In this document: in pieces, positions 1-10,114 of the stretch
Layout of the letters: the number at the start of each line of letters is the position of its first letter
Position numbering within the stretch: position 1 is the first letter of the stretch
DNA from: Helianthus annuus
Taxonomy: Eukaryota; Streptophyta; Magnoliopsida; Asterales; Asteraceae
DNA: 64,000 nt
Reading direction: 5' to 3'
NCBI RefSeq assembly: GCF_002127325.2
Contig: NC_035435.2
Location: forward strand, 115,056,171-115,120,170
The notes under the pieces: model-generated
Told to the model about the DNA's origin: nothing
Seen by the model: the letters and a program-made list of their open reading frames with translations, nothing else
Databases searched by the model: none
Made by a program: the position numbers and the translations under genes

Positions 1-500
1 TTTGTTTAGTTTGTTGAGATATAAGTGTGATTATGTATCCGAAAGTCCGGTGAAGTTTTTTTATGGTTTATATTTTGGTAAATCTTATGTTATCATCAGC
101 CGATTTTATTTTATTTATGATCTATGTTTGTTTGTTACTTGATTTCAATATGAAATAAGTGAATACTTTTTTGATATGGTTTGATATCGTATTTGATGTA
201 GTTTTGTTAAATGGTTTAGATTGTTACGTATATTTGGTTGTAATAATTGACAGTCGTCTGCTACTCATCAATTTTAATAGCGGATTTGAGGTTACTGTTG
301 TTCCTATCTAGGTTGGGTTGTGCTTTTTGATGTGTATTTGCTAATTGTTGAGCTAAATGTTTAGCTTTTTTATTTAATTTTGATATACAATTTGGGGTTG
401 TAAAAGACGACAACTTTAAAGGCGAGATGGTGTACGGATTCGCTGCCCGTGTGTGGAAGAACGACAAAAAATCGTTGGTGAGTATTGATATTATAATCAT
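1..500. other. AT-rich DNA, no supported gene
   Basis: AT-rich sequence with no long coding frame I can support. A short open stretch on the plus strand (407-477), bounded by an AG and a GTGAGT, could be an isolated exon of a gene lying to the left. I could not identify it and do not call it. Confidence 0.3.
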
Positions 501-519
501 TAAAAAAAAGAAGAGAAAA

Positions 520-705
520 ATGCCCAGATAGTCCCTGTGGTTTGCCCATTTTTCACCTTTAGTCCCTAACTTTCTAAAATTACACCTATAGTCCCCAACT
601 TTTGCAATTTCGTTCCCGGATAGTCCCTGGCGCAGATGAAGGTTAGTTTTTAGTGTTAAGTGGATGTAAAATGACCAAAATACCCCTATTGTTAAATAAT
701 AATAT
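520..705 (+). repeat. Dispersed TE end with 'tagtccctgtggtttg' motif
   Basis: The motif tagtccctgtggtttg at about 529 is followed by three more variants of 'tagtccc' and then 'accaaaatacccct' near 675. This phrase is a very common terminal or subterminal sequence of dispersed non-autonomous elements in plant intergenic DNA. I found no matching inverted end nearby, so only one end, or a truncated copy, is present. Confidence 0.45.
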
Positions 706-1560
706 TTATTAAACATCCCCATCTCTTAAACCTTCTTACCACCATAACTATACCTTCTTTTTTTTCTTCCTCTGTTCATAAAACCCACTTAAAATGTCTT
801 TTCCACCCTTTCTCTCTTCCCCTTTTGTTCTTGAGAGAGAAAGAGCATGGATTTCAAAAGGGTTTCAAAAAATTTCCCCTCTTTTCATCTCATACTTCAA
901 TAACAAACAAAACCCTTTACTATTAACTCACTTGGATCACTTTATTGTTTCTTTTTGCATCTGGGTTTGATTTGTTTTGTACAAATTTGTTCTATTTTGT
1001 TCAGTTTTTATAGGATCTGTTACATGCTAAAATACCCTTTTTGTTCTTAACTTCAATTGGTTGCTGCAATCCTTTACATTCAAATAGCAAGATCACGACA
1101 GACTATCATAAGGCATAAAAAATAGCAAATTACTAATCAAAATTCCAATTTCCAACAAACCCATAAGCCCAATTCAACAAGATCACGATTCAACAAACCC
1201 TGTGTTTTGGTGTAATATTCTTGTTTGGTGGCATGTCATTGAAGATCAACTCTTGCTTGATGCTACTTGTAATAATGGAGTCCAAAATAGAATTTTACAC
1301 TTGTGTTGATCCCTTTATTCCATGCCGATATTCATCAAGAACAAAGCTCACATAATGGCATATCACTGTCATCAGTCTCTTTTTCTTGAATATTTGTCCA
1401 TCTCATTCAGCAAAATATTATTGAGATAACCCCCTCAGAAGAAGAATCCATTTCAGTGAAAGCTTTGCCATCTGTGGCGTTTTAAAGTGAGTGGGTTCTA
1501 GAGGATATGGCGATTTTGTGTTTTCTGGTTGTGATTAATTTTCATTGTGTATAGACCCCT
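706..1560. other. AT-rich intergenic DNA, nothing recognised
   Basis: T- and A-rich DNA with interrupted frames on both strands. Nothing here resembles a protein family or RNA gene that I recognise. Confidence 0.4.
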
Positions 1561-1972
1561 CTCTTATGGGAGTTTTTTGGCGCGTAGTTTAGGCGGGACT
1601 TTTTATTGTAATAAATGATAGTAATAAAGTAACTGTCTTTTCAGTTACTGTTTTTGTATTTACTGTGTTGATCAGCTTTTATCAGTTTTATAGGTTATAG
1701 ACGTCCCATCTGCTAATTTTGGCGTTTTTTTAAAATGGCATTATGCAGACCAACATGACAAAATACAATAACGGAGTAAATAAAATATTAAGCAGGAAAA
1801 ATATTTTTTGTTATTTTTGGTGTTTTGTTAGGGTTAACCATTTTTAGTATTTTTTTGGCGTTTTGCTAATAAAGATAGAAATATATCGTTTAATTATCTT
1901 TAAAAAAAAGATTACATAGAAGAAAAAAAAAGTGGAAAAAAATTAAAATCCTTCATCAAAAGGTACTTTATC

Positions 1973-2530
1973 TTAATAGTATCCATTACTTGCGTCATCT
2001 TCTTCCTCCTCGGAGTCTTCATCTGGATCTTCATCCATGTCATCACATTCACCTTCATCAGCTTCTTGTTCCTGAAGATTCTGAAGCCTCCACCTGAACA
2101 TGTCTTGCATTAACTCCAATTTTGAGTTTATTTCTGTGTTGGTACAAGTGGCGTTATGCAATTCTTCCATGAAACCCAGTCGCTGCTTTGTCATGATGTT
2201 CTCTAGCCAGTAGACTTCCTGCTCTCCGCTGTCGTATGTAACCGTCACCATGTCTGTTTCATCATCAAAACGCCATGATGTCATGACAGGCTCTAGCTTC
2301 ACATCTCCTTTGATTGGTCCAAATTTGCTAGTTAATGCTTTCATAAGCATATGCGTTTCATGGCATTCGTTGTCTAGAGCGATGCCAATGGATAAGATTT
2401 ACCTCTGTATCTCTTCTTCTATCTTCAGAATTTCCCTGACCGTCTTAACATACACCCTCCTTCTGTTGTCAAAATGGAGGACGTATCGCCTGATTCCTAG
2501 AGTGTATCTCCACGAAACGATTGTTGCCAT
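1973..2530 (-). pseudogene. Unrecognised acidic-tailed protein gene with one in-frame stop
   Basis: Read from an ATG at 2530 on the minus strand, 186 codons stay in one frame to the stop at 1973, interrupted only by TAA at 2399-2401 (codon 44). The first part is basic and rich in Arg, Val and Ile. The second begins again at the ATG at 2350 and ends in a strongly acidic tail of about 30 residues dominated by Glu and Asp. The frame match on both sides of the stop suggests a single gene with a nonsense change. The stop also lies inside CAGAG|GTAAAT, a good 5' splice site, so a short intron is a rival explanation. The surrounding 'ggcgtttt' repeats and the flanking direct repeats suggest a transposon-borne gene. 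I do not recognise the family. Confidence 0.45.
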
Positions 2531-2639
2531 TTTTTGGCATTTTGGTTAAGTTGGCGTTTTTGGTTAACGATTTTTTTTTTTTTTTTGCAGAAAATGAATA
2601 GATTGAAGTGATTATGGAAGCTATGTTTTACCTTTGTTT

Positions 2640-2790
2640 ATATAATGATGTTTTCGGCATGTAATTTAGGAGGGAATTTCTTCTAATAAATGTTAATAAC
2701 TGAAATTCAGTTATTTTTGTGTTGTTTCATCTTCCTATAATATTCAACGCGTTTTATTACTAATTTTTGACGTTTTGTTTTTAATGGCGT
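2640..2790. repeat. Imperfect direct repeat of 1570-1740
   Basis: This block ('gtaatttaggagggaatttc', then a run containing 'cagttattt') is an imperfect direct copy of 1580-1730 ('gtagtttaggcgggactttt', then 'cagttactg'). The two copies flank the open frame at 1973-2530. Both are followed by several 'ggcgtttt' words. They may be duplicated ends of the same element. Confidence 0.4.
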
Positions 2791-3009
2791 TTTATTTTTT
2801 TTTGTTGGCGTTTTATCATTTGATGGTGTTTTGAATATGAGCGGTAAAAGACCCTTTTACCCTTAATGAAGCGCGTCCCACATAATAAAATTGATGTTAT
2901 TTACGAAAACGCCACCGCGCAATCTAGTCCATGGATTGTTTTGATCGGACGATCCATAAGCGTTCTCACCGTTCTCACACTTTTCACCGTTTTCTCTAAA
3001 TCCCGACCC

Positions 3010-3050
<41 letters not shown>
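3010..3050. repeat. (TA)n(GA)n microsatellite
   Basis: A TA dinucleotide run passes directly into a GA run, immediately left of the inverted-repeat element at 3056-3265. Confidence 0.9.
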
Positions 3051-3055
3051 GAAGG

Positions 3056-3265
3056 TTAACATACATTACGGCTTAACGTACATCACGTACGACAAGTAAT
3101 TACGCACGCTCATTTTAAAATCACGCACGTTATAACTCAATAATCCAAAATCACGCATGTTGAAACACAATAATCACGCATATTGAAAACATTAATCACG
3201 CATGTTATAGAACAAATCACGCACGTTGTTGTACGTGAAGTACGTTAAGCCGTAATGTACGATAT
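3056..3265. mobile_element. MITE-like inverted-repeat element with ATCACGCA repeats
   Basis: The arms 3061-3095 and 3226-3260 are inverted copies with 32 of 35 positions matching by eye. The 130 bp between them contains five degenerate copies of 'aatcacgcacgtt'. There is no coding capacity. TA microsatellites flank both sides, so a TA-type target is likely, but the exact TSD is hidden in them. The superfamily cannot be assigned. Confidence 0.7.

Positions 3266-3267
<2 letters not shown>

Positions 3268-3312
<45 letters not shown>
3268..3312. repeat. (TA)n microsatellite
   Basis: TA dinucleotide run right of the inverted-repeat element. Confidence 0.9.
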
Positions 3313-3314
<2 letters not shown>

Positions 3315-4026
3315 AAGATGCATTCTATCATCCTCTCCACATCTCTCTTTTTCTCTCTTTAACCTACAGACAACCACCACCAGCCGATTGCCACCACTAC
3401 CCGACCACTACCAAATCGCCTGTAGTGAATGATTAATTCACAACTGGAATCAGTAAATCGAATTGATATTGAATTAGCTTAACCTCAATGACTACAAGAT
3501 GCAAATCAAAGATAATTCAGAACTAGAAGGAAGGGATGGGAGGATACAGATTTAGAGTATGAGATGGGGAAGAACTATCACCATTCTAACCAATTCATCC
3601 CCCCTGTGTTTCGGTTCTATACCTTTTTATATACCACCATGTTTTTTTCCCCGAATCGACAGGTCCGTGTAACTTGATGGGTGTCTTGAGATGGGCCTCT
3701 TGGCTCAGGCCCATTAGGTTCATAACATTGCCCCACCTGTTCATGACCACACTTTCATATTCGTGAGATTTGGGTTTCATTTTTGATGGTTTGTTTTTCA
3801 CCTCGGTAAGATTTGGGGTTCGATTTCAGATCGGTGAAATCTAGGGTGTTACCAGTGGTGGTTTACAGTGGGTATTAGCAGTCTTGAAAGCAAATCCATC
3901 GATTTCCATGATAACATATCTGTATTAAAATCTGAAAAGGAATCAAGCAAATCATCTTCGTCGTCTTGGGTATTAGCCGGAGAATCATCATCATCCTTTG
4001 AATAATCTGGGTTTTTTTTCTACGTA
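3313..4026. other. Intergenic, no supported gene
   Basis: Mixed repeat-like DNA with CCACCAC-type trinucleotide runs. Nothing coding is recognisable. Confidence 0.4.
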
Positions 4027-4264
4027 TCAAAATTTTGTTTTGAATGTAGAAATAATGGAACATTGTGAAATGGAAGGGTTTTTTATCTATATTTCTTGAA
4101 TATGCAGGTCACAAGAACAAAAAAAAGGATATTATTGTTTGTTGTATCACAATTTTGTTTTGATTGTAGAATTAATGGAACATTGTGAAATGGATGGGTT
4201 TTTTGATCTAGATTTCTTGAATCTGCAGGTCACAAGAACAATAAATAGGATATTATTGTTTGTT
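4027..4264. repeat. Two-copy tandem duplication, period about 119 bp
   Basis: 4027-4145 and 4146-4264 are near-identical head-to-tail copies. Both contain 'aatggaacattgtgaaatgg' and 'caggtcacaagaacaa', separated by a few substitutions and small indels. Confidence 0.8.
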
Positions 4265-4507
4265 TAATGGAGTTGTTTGTTGACATGTGGGATTGCGGAT
4301 TTACAGGAATGGTAGTGCTGGAAGCTACAGCGAATGAGGGTGGTGGCTGTTGGTGGTTCTTGACAGAGGTGGTGTGGTGGTGGTGATGGAAAGAGGTAGG
4401 CAGAGAGTGGGCAAAAGGACATATATTATATTATATTAAATTTATTTTTGTTTTATTTGTTAAAATATTTTTGTATAAATGGGTAAAAAGACTAAATTAC
4501 CCTTTTG

Positions 4508-4512
4508 TGATT
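4508..4512. repeat. Target-site duplication GTGAT, left
   Basis: GTGAT directly precedes the LTR. The same five bases follow the right LTR at 11335-11339. Confidence 0.9.
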
Positions 4513-5731
4513 GACGTGATGTCGTGGTCACAATCAAATTTAATCCAAATACAACTAAATAGTTAGTGGTAAGTGGGTATCGAACACAGGGAGTTTGTGG
4601 AATATGTGTTATTTAGAAGATTATCTAACTTGACTAAAATTAAACTAATTTGCAAGTAAAGTAAAATTCAAGAGTTGGTTTAAGTGAATTGGCTTTAAAA
4701 CTAAATTTAACTAAACAAATTGCACAAGAAAAGTTTTGGTTGTAAGCAAATTAGAGACAAATGACCATCCTAGATTTCCGGTTTGTTTCGACATTCATAT
4801 TATCATTCACTAGAAAGAACTACATAGACATAGCTCATGTGTGATTACTTGCAGTGATGAAAAGGAACTAAGTACTCAGATTCCTAGAACGTGAGGTTGT
4901 TACCCGATGATCAATCAACCCTTACCCAAGCCTAACTATACCCATGATATCTCGATTGCCAACGGCACCAAGAACATATGGTTTCTAATTAGTTCAATAT
5001 AAGGATTAACAAGTTACTAACAAACAATCACACACCATAACAACAAATCATAATGATTAAACATTGTTATTCTAGAAATTAGAGAAATCAAACATGAAAT
5101 GTCTCACCCAAACCTTCAATCCAGGACAATCACCAAGTGTTTAGCCACTCATGGCTTGAAACAACATCATAACAAAAGTTTCAATGTTCATAAAGATCCA
5201 AGACAATAAAACCGATGATTAGACAAGTGTTCTTCAAGCTCAAGTCTCCAAAAGTTGCTCCCAATTCGTCCCCAAGACAAGTGGTAACCGAAATGAGATG
5301 ATTAGACACCATAAAAACCCATGAAATGACAATTTAATGCATAAGTTACAAAATTGGATCAGTCGGTGGCGTAACCTACGGCAGAGGGCCGTAGGTTACT
5401 GCGGGCAGCTTTCCCTTATGGCGGGTGGCTTCTGTCTTACGGCGAAGGCTTTTTGCAAAGGTTGGGGCCGTAACCTACCGCCAAGTGCCGTAGGTTACGG
5501 CGCTGAGTGTTAGTTTTTTCTTGTTTCCTTCATTTAATTCACCATTTCTTCAATCCCAACACCGCCAACTTCTAGCATCCATCCAAGCTCCATAAAACCC
5601 GCATTTTAAGCTCTTTAACACCTGTAACATCAAACATCTTGTGATTACCAAATTTAAGCTATTAACCGGGTAAAGTATGGTATTTTAGTCTATTTAAAGG
5701 CCTTAAGGGTTGTCCTACGGACCACCCGTCA
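4513..5731 (-). repeat. 3' LTR of the Athila-type element
   Basis: TGACG...CGTCA, 1219 bp, paired with 10115-11334. It is the 3' LTR because the element reads leftward. GC-rich inverted repeats built from 'gtaacctacgg' lie at about 5371-5505. Confidence 0.92.
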
Positions 5732-5746
5732 CATCCCCACACTTAC
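5732..5746 (-). other. Candidate polypurine tract of the Athila-type element
   Basis: On the minus strand the bases before the 3' LTR read AAGTGTGGGGATG, which is purine-rich and in the place expected for the plus-strand primer. Confidence 0.55.
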
Positions 5747-7148
5747 CCGTTGCTTGTCCCAAGCAACTCATTCAAAAATTATTTTCAACACATACGCGAT
5801 CAACATAAACTAAACAAAAACATGTCATCCTTTTACTAACCCATTCTTAACACCCAAAACAATACACCCCTCTCTAAATCTCTCCTCTCGGCTACAAGTA
5901 AGTACTAGCAAAGATAAGCTAGACACACAATAGGCAAACGGGTGATTGCACAACTATAGGCTTGTACCTAAATCGGTCCTCCTCTTACAAGTGCCAAACA
6001 TGAATGCAAATCAAAAGGGCTTTTAAGGTTGTAACGAGGCTAGGCGAATGGGTAGGAAATGGAATATATATGAAGTAGCGAAAACTTAACCCGGTCTTTT
6101 ATTACCCAAAGAAACAAACGAACAACTATCAAACTTAACTACTATATACAAGGCAACTAAACATCACTTTTTTTTTCATTTTTTTTCATTTTTCATTGCT
6201 TTTTCTCTTTTTTTTTCTTTTCTTTCTGTTCTTTTTTTTTTTTATAAAACAAACTAACTCACAAACTACTAAACAACCCCTAATACTATAAGACCGGGTC
6301 AAATCGGGTAAATTTTTAGATAACTAACTAGGGGTAACAAATGATAGGCTTGTAGGCACAAAATTGGGCAACTAAATGTCCAAACCCCCGCCCCTCTCAC
6401 AACCATGCCCATATATATAATTTATGAGGTCCAACCCCCCAAATCCCACACTCACACACACTAAAGACGAGGCTACCTAAATGCCCTTATCCTTTTCACA
6501 TTCACGTCCAACTAAGGACTCAAACCGCATTCAAGCACAAGTTCTAATGCACCCCCGCCCGTTGCCACTCTCATCAAAGATAAATTTTATTTATGTACAA
6601 GTGTGGCTTCAACTCTCACCAAGAACAAAAGGGTATTAAGGGTTGCCGGTGCATCATCTGGGGTTAGACTAAGGTGTTCAAATTTTTCATGTTTTACTTG
6701 ATTTAAAAAAAATTTCAAAAATCTCAAAATTTCTCCCCATCCCCACACTTGGGATACATTGACCCCAATGTATGGTTTTGAGAGACTTTGATCGCATAAA
6801 TTCTTAAACACCAACTAAAAGCTTATAAACTCAAACCCAAATTTCTTTTTGTATTTTTTTTTAAACAAAATCAAACAAACTAACTACCAATATTTCAAAG
6901 CTAAAGAAGACAACAAGACTAAGGAAAGAGTACATTGACCTGGTGAAGTTTGCCACAACAGATGTTGTAGATAATCGGACTTCCTATCACCACTTTTACC
7001 CAAATATCCTACATCTTCCCCACACTTGAATGTCGCCATGGCCCTGAAACATAGAAAGATAAAAACAGCAAGATCAATATAAAACCCCGGGTTGCCTCCC
7101 GAGCAGCGCTAAGTTTTCAGGTCTTCAGCCAGACCGTGCCTCCCCCAT
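5747..7148 (-). other. Non-coding 3' internal region of the Athila-type element
   Basis: The region between the gag-protease stop and the LTR has no pol gene. It holds a polypyrimidine stretch (6168-6245), several 'ccccacactt' words, and 'gggttgcctcccgagcagcg' near 7090. I recall that last phrase as a frequent sequence in the 3' non-coding part of Athila/Tat-type elements. The pol genes appear to have been lost between this segment and gag. Confidence 0.5.
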
Positions 7149-9848
7149 TTAAGGTGGCTCAAAGAATCGGTTTCTGCTACTTCCATCACTACATCGTGTC
7201 ATGTCGTAAAATGCATCTGTCCCGCTTCGATTCGGTGGGTAATCAAATACAATCCTACTTGATCCTGTATGCGTGTCCGCACGATTCGGTGTGTGATTTA
7301 TTTTCATTCTTTGACACACATTTTTTATACAATGACTAGACTCACCACCCTCCCCCTCAATGGACTCATAACTAATCACTCTAGTTTGAACATCAAAGGA
7401 CAACTTACGGTTCTTTTCGGTCATGGTAATAATCCCGTCTCTACAATTGATTTGAGCATTTGTTGTGTATAGAAACGGTCGACCTAAAATTACCCTTTGT
7501 TGTGCTGCCATTTTGGTAGAAGCATAATCTAGAACTAGAAAATCCACCGGGTATTCGAAATCTCCCAATCGAATCATAACATTCTTAACTATTCCCCGTG
7601 GACGCCTCCAACTCTCATCCGCCAAGCTCACCATGGTGTCTACATCTTCAAGCAGACCGAAATCGTACATGTCATATAGCTCACCCGGTAACACACTCAT
7701 GCTCGCCCCATAATCCAACAATGCACGAGGAATTTTTAGTTTCCCCACTCGGATAGGCACGATTGGCGCTCCATACTCTTTATCATTCTCGATTTCGGCA
7801 TCTTTTTCCAAGCCTGCATTCACTTGATACGAAGAAGTCAGCAATGTTTCATTAAATTTAGTACTAGGAACGGTGCTTACCACATTGATATTAACACTTT
7901 TAATGTTTTTGGGATTTATCACCGTGTCACTTGGTAACTGGCCTTTTGCTTTCTTCAATATCGCCACTTCACTTGCAAGTTGACCCATTTGGGTGGTCAA
8001 AGTTTGAATCGCTTTATCACGGGCCTCGTCCTTTTGCATCCGAACCTCATCACGTTGATTCATTCGTTGCATTTCAACTTGCATCGCCTTCAACATCTCC
8101 ATTACTTCGTTTCCACCCGAAGAGCTTTGACCCGTTTGATATTGCCTTTGAAATCCTTGGTTTCCTTGGAAATTCGGGTTAGCTTGATTTGAAGGGTTCC
8201 CATACCGAAAGTTTGGGTGGTTCCTCAACCCGGGGTGGTAAGTGTTAGAATTCATGTTGAAGTTCCTACCACCCCCTCCTTGACCTTGTATCGCATGAAC
8301 TTCTTCATATTGCCCTTCCACCACTCCTTGGCAATTTTCAGCCGCATGACCTATTTCATTGCAAATAGCACAAATATCATAAATTTGGTTAGAGGTTTGA
8401 ACATTACCATCTTTGACCGTATGCACTTGTGTTCGGGTAACGGCCGGTCGTGCTCTCCTCGATGCTTGAGCTTTCCTCTTTGAAGTAATTGCCATTTGCT
8501 CCAAAACTTCCCAATCGTCATTTTCATAATTCGTGCCAAATGTGCCATTTGTGATTGACATTAAGTCACGAGCATCTTCGGCACACAACCCCTCGTGGAA
8601 GGCATTCATCAACTCCCAAAGTTCAATTCCATGATGAGGACAATTTTTAATCATCATATTAAAGCGCTCCAAGGCTTCATGAAACATTTCGCCTTGTTGT
8701 TGTTGAAAACTCCTCAACCCCTTTCTTGCATCATTGGTCTTTTGGGCGGTGTAGAATTCGTCTAGGAAAATTTGTTGCATCTCCACCCAAGTGTAAATAG
8801 ATGTTGAAGGCAAAGTGTAGAACCACTTCTTTGCCTTATCCTCCAAAGAAAATTGAAATAAGACCAACTTAACATCATCGGCCGAAAAACCTTGACTCCC
8901 AAGAGTATTGCAAATTGAGTCATAGGCCTCCAAATGGAAATAAGGCTCCTCCGTTGCTAGACCCTTATATTTCGGTAAACTTTGCAAGGAATTTGTTCTT
9001 ACTTCAAAAGTTCTTCCTTGGTTGTTGTAAGGAATAACCACCGGTGAAGGATTATGAGTAATCACCAGCCTAAAATGCGCTTCAATACCCCTCGCATGTT
9101 CTCTAAGATGCCTTCTTGGTACACCAAACCGCCCCCTTGGATGAACTGGACCCATTGGTCTTGGTATATGCCCTTGTGGTGCCAAGGGTTGTTGAAATTG
9201 TTGTTGTGGCATTGGTGATTGTTGAATTGGCCTTTGAAGTTGAGGTTGTACATTCTGTGGACGAACTTGTTGCAATGGTATAGGACGTTGCATTTGTGGC
9301 CCTTGTGGCCTTGGCATAATATGTTGTGGTATGAGTTGTTGTTGTGACACTCCACCAACACTTGGCATTCCTTGAAGTTGGCCTTGCACGTAGCCGAACT
9401 CTCCTTGATCTCCATCACCCCCATAAGCATACCCATCTTCATCAAAACCCTCAAATTCCTCATATCCTTCATCATAACCATCTCCTTGAATTCCCGAAGA
9501 CTGCCCAAATGGAAGAGTCGAGTACTGAAAACCCGACTGGTTTGATGGTCGAAACGATGAAGCGTGGACAATGGTCGAGTTTGGTGCTATGGTATAGTTT
9601 GAATATGATGGACCCGCACCCGGGAAGAAATGGGATAATGGTGGAATAGTAGTAGCAGGGTTAAAGGTAATGGTTGGTTCTTCTTGCGTGGTAATGGGTT
9701 GTGTGGTGTTGGTTGGTGTGACATTTTGAAGTATGGTGGGTTCAGTGGTAGTGGTTGGAAGGGTGGTGTTTGGTGAAGGTTGAGTGGTTGTTGGTATAAA
9801 TGGTGGAGCAGTTTCACCCGTAGTGGGTGGTGGTGGTAGAGGATCCAT
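7149..9848 (-). CDS. gag: Gag-protease polyprotein of Athila-type retrotransposon (899 aa)
   Basis: One uninterrupted frame of 899 codons starting at the ATG at 9848. In order it has: a Pro/Thr-rich region (1-95); an acidic Gly/Tyr patch (120-155); a Gln/Pro-rich region (165-240); a retrotransposon gag (capsid) domain at about 290-430, with the family signature CPHHGI at 403-408; a CCHC zinc knuckle at 493-506; a second Gln/Asn-rich stretch; a short coiled-coil-like segment (580-635); and an aspartic protease with DYGAS at 712-716 and ILGRPF near 787. The catalytic motif has Tyr where Thr, Ser or Leu is usual. The protein would form the particle and mature itself. The last 50 or so residues are not protease-like and probably read into non-coding sequence at the pol-loss junction. 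Confidence 0.88.
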   Translation of the reverse strand: MDPLPPPPTTGETAPPFIPTTTQPSPNTTLPTTTTEPTILQNVTPTNTTQPITTQEEPTITFNPATTIPPLSHFFPGAGPSYSNYTIAPNSTIVHASSFRPSNQSGFQYSTLPFGQSSGIQGDGYDEGYEEFEGFDEDGYAYGGDGDQGEFGYVQGQLQGMPSVGGVSQQQLIPQHIMPRPQGPQMQRPIPLQQVRPQNVQPQLQRPIQQSPMPQQQFQQPLAPQGHIPRPMGPVHPRGRFGVPRRHLREHARGIEAHFRLVITHNPSPVVIPYNNQGRTFEVRTNSLQSLPKYKGLATEEPYFHLEAYDSICNTLGSQGFSADDVKLVLFQFSLEDKAKKWFYTLPSTSIYTWVEMQQIFLDEFYTAQKTNDARKGLRSFQQQQGEMFHEALERFNMMIKNCPHHGIELWELMNAFHEGLCAEDARDLMSITNGTFGTNYENDDWEVLEQMAITSKRKAQASRRARPAVTRTQVHTVKDGNVQTSNQIYDICAICNEIGHAAENCQGVVEGQYEEVHAIQGQGGGGRNFNMNSNTYHPGLRNHPNFRYGNPSNQANPNFQGNQGFQRQYQTGQSSSGGNEVMEMLKAMQVEMQRMNQRDEVRMQKDEARDKAIQTLTTQMGQLASEVAILKKAKGQLPSDTVINPKNIKSVNINVVSTVPSTKFNETLLTSSYQVNAGLEKDAEIENDKEYGAPIVPIRVGKLKIPRALLDYGASMSVLPGELYDMYDFGLLEDVDTMVSLADESWRRPRGIVKNVMIRLGDFEYPVDFLVLDYASTKMAAQQRVILGRPFLYTTNAQINCRDGIITMTEKNRKLSFDVQTRVISYESIEGEGGESSHCIKNVCQRMKINHTPNRADTHTGSSRIVFDYPPNRSGTDAFYDMTRCSDGSSRNRFFEPP

Positions 9849-10091
9849 GTATCAAAGTGGTGTAATAGGTGTAGTTGGTGTTGTTGGTGAACCGCTTAAC
9901 TTGTTTTCTCTTAGCAAAATTTTGTTTCCTCTTAATGTCCGCTCAATCTCCGGATCAAACGGCAATGGTGAAAGCTTGTGAGAGCTTCTAGTACGCATGC
10001 ACCTGTAAATACCTTCACACTAACACACCCAGCGTAAACCAGAAAAATAACAAACTTAAAAAGAAAGAAAATAACACACGTTGCGCACTAA
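9849..10091 (-). other. Leader between primer site and gag
   Basis: 243 bp with no gene. This is the normal untranslated leader of an LTR element. Confidence 0.6.
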
Positions 10092-10109
10092 TCCCCGGCA
10101 ACGGCGCCA
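10092..10109 (-). other. Primer-binding site, tRNA-Asp type
   Basis: The plus strand reads TCCCCGGCAACGGCGCCA. This is the 3' end of plant tRNA-Asp with its CCA, so the minus strand begins TGGCGCCGTTGCCGGGGA, five bases inside the LTR. This primer is typical of Athila elements. Confidence 0.85.
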
Positions 10110-10114
10110 AAATT

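Noticed and set aside
407..477. A short plus-strand exon-like stretch (DDNFKGEMVYGFAARVWK...) ending at GTGAGT
   Set aside because: It reads like protein, but the acceptor is weak, only one piece is visible and I cannot name a family. It is mentioned in the first feature only.
261..722. A 153-codon open frame on the minus strand
   Set aside because: It overlaps a dispersed non-coding repeat (tagtccctgtggtttg). Its composition is random-looking and no domain is visible.
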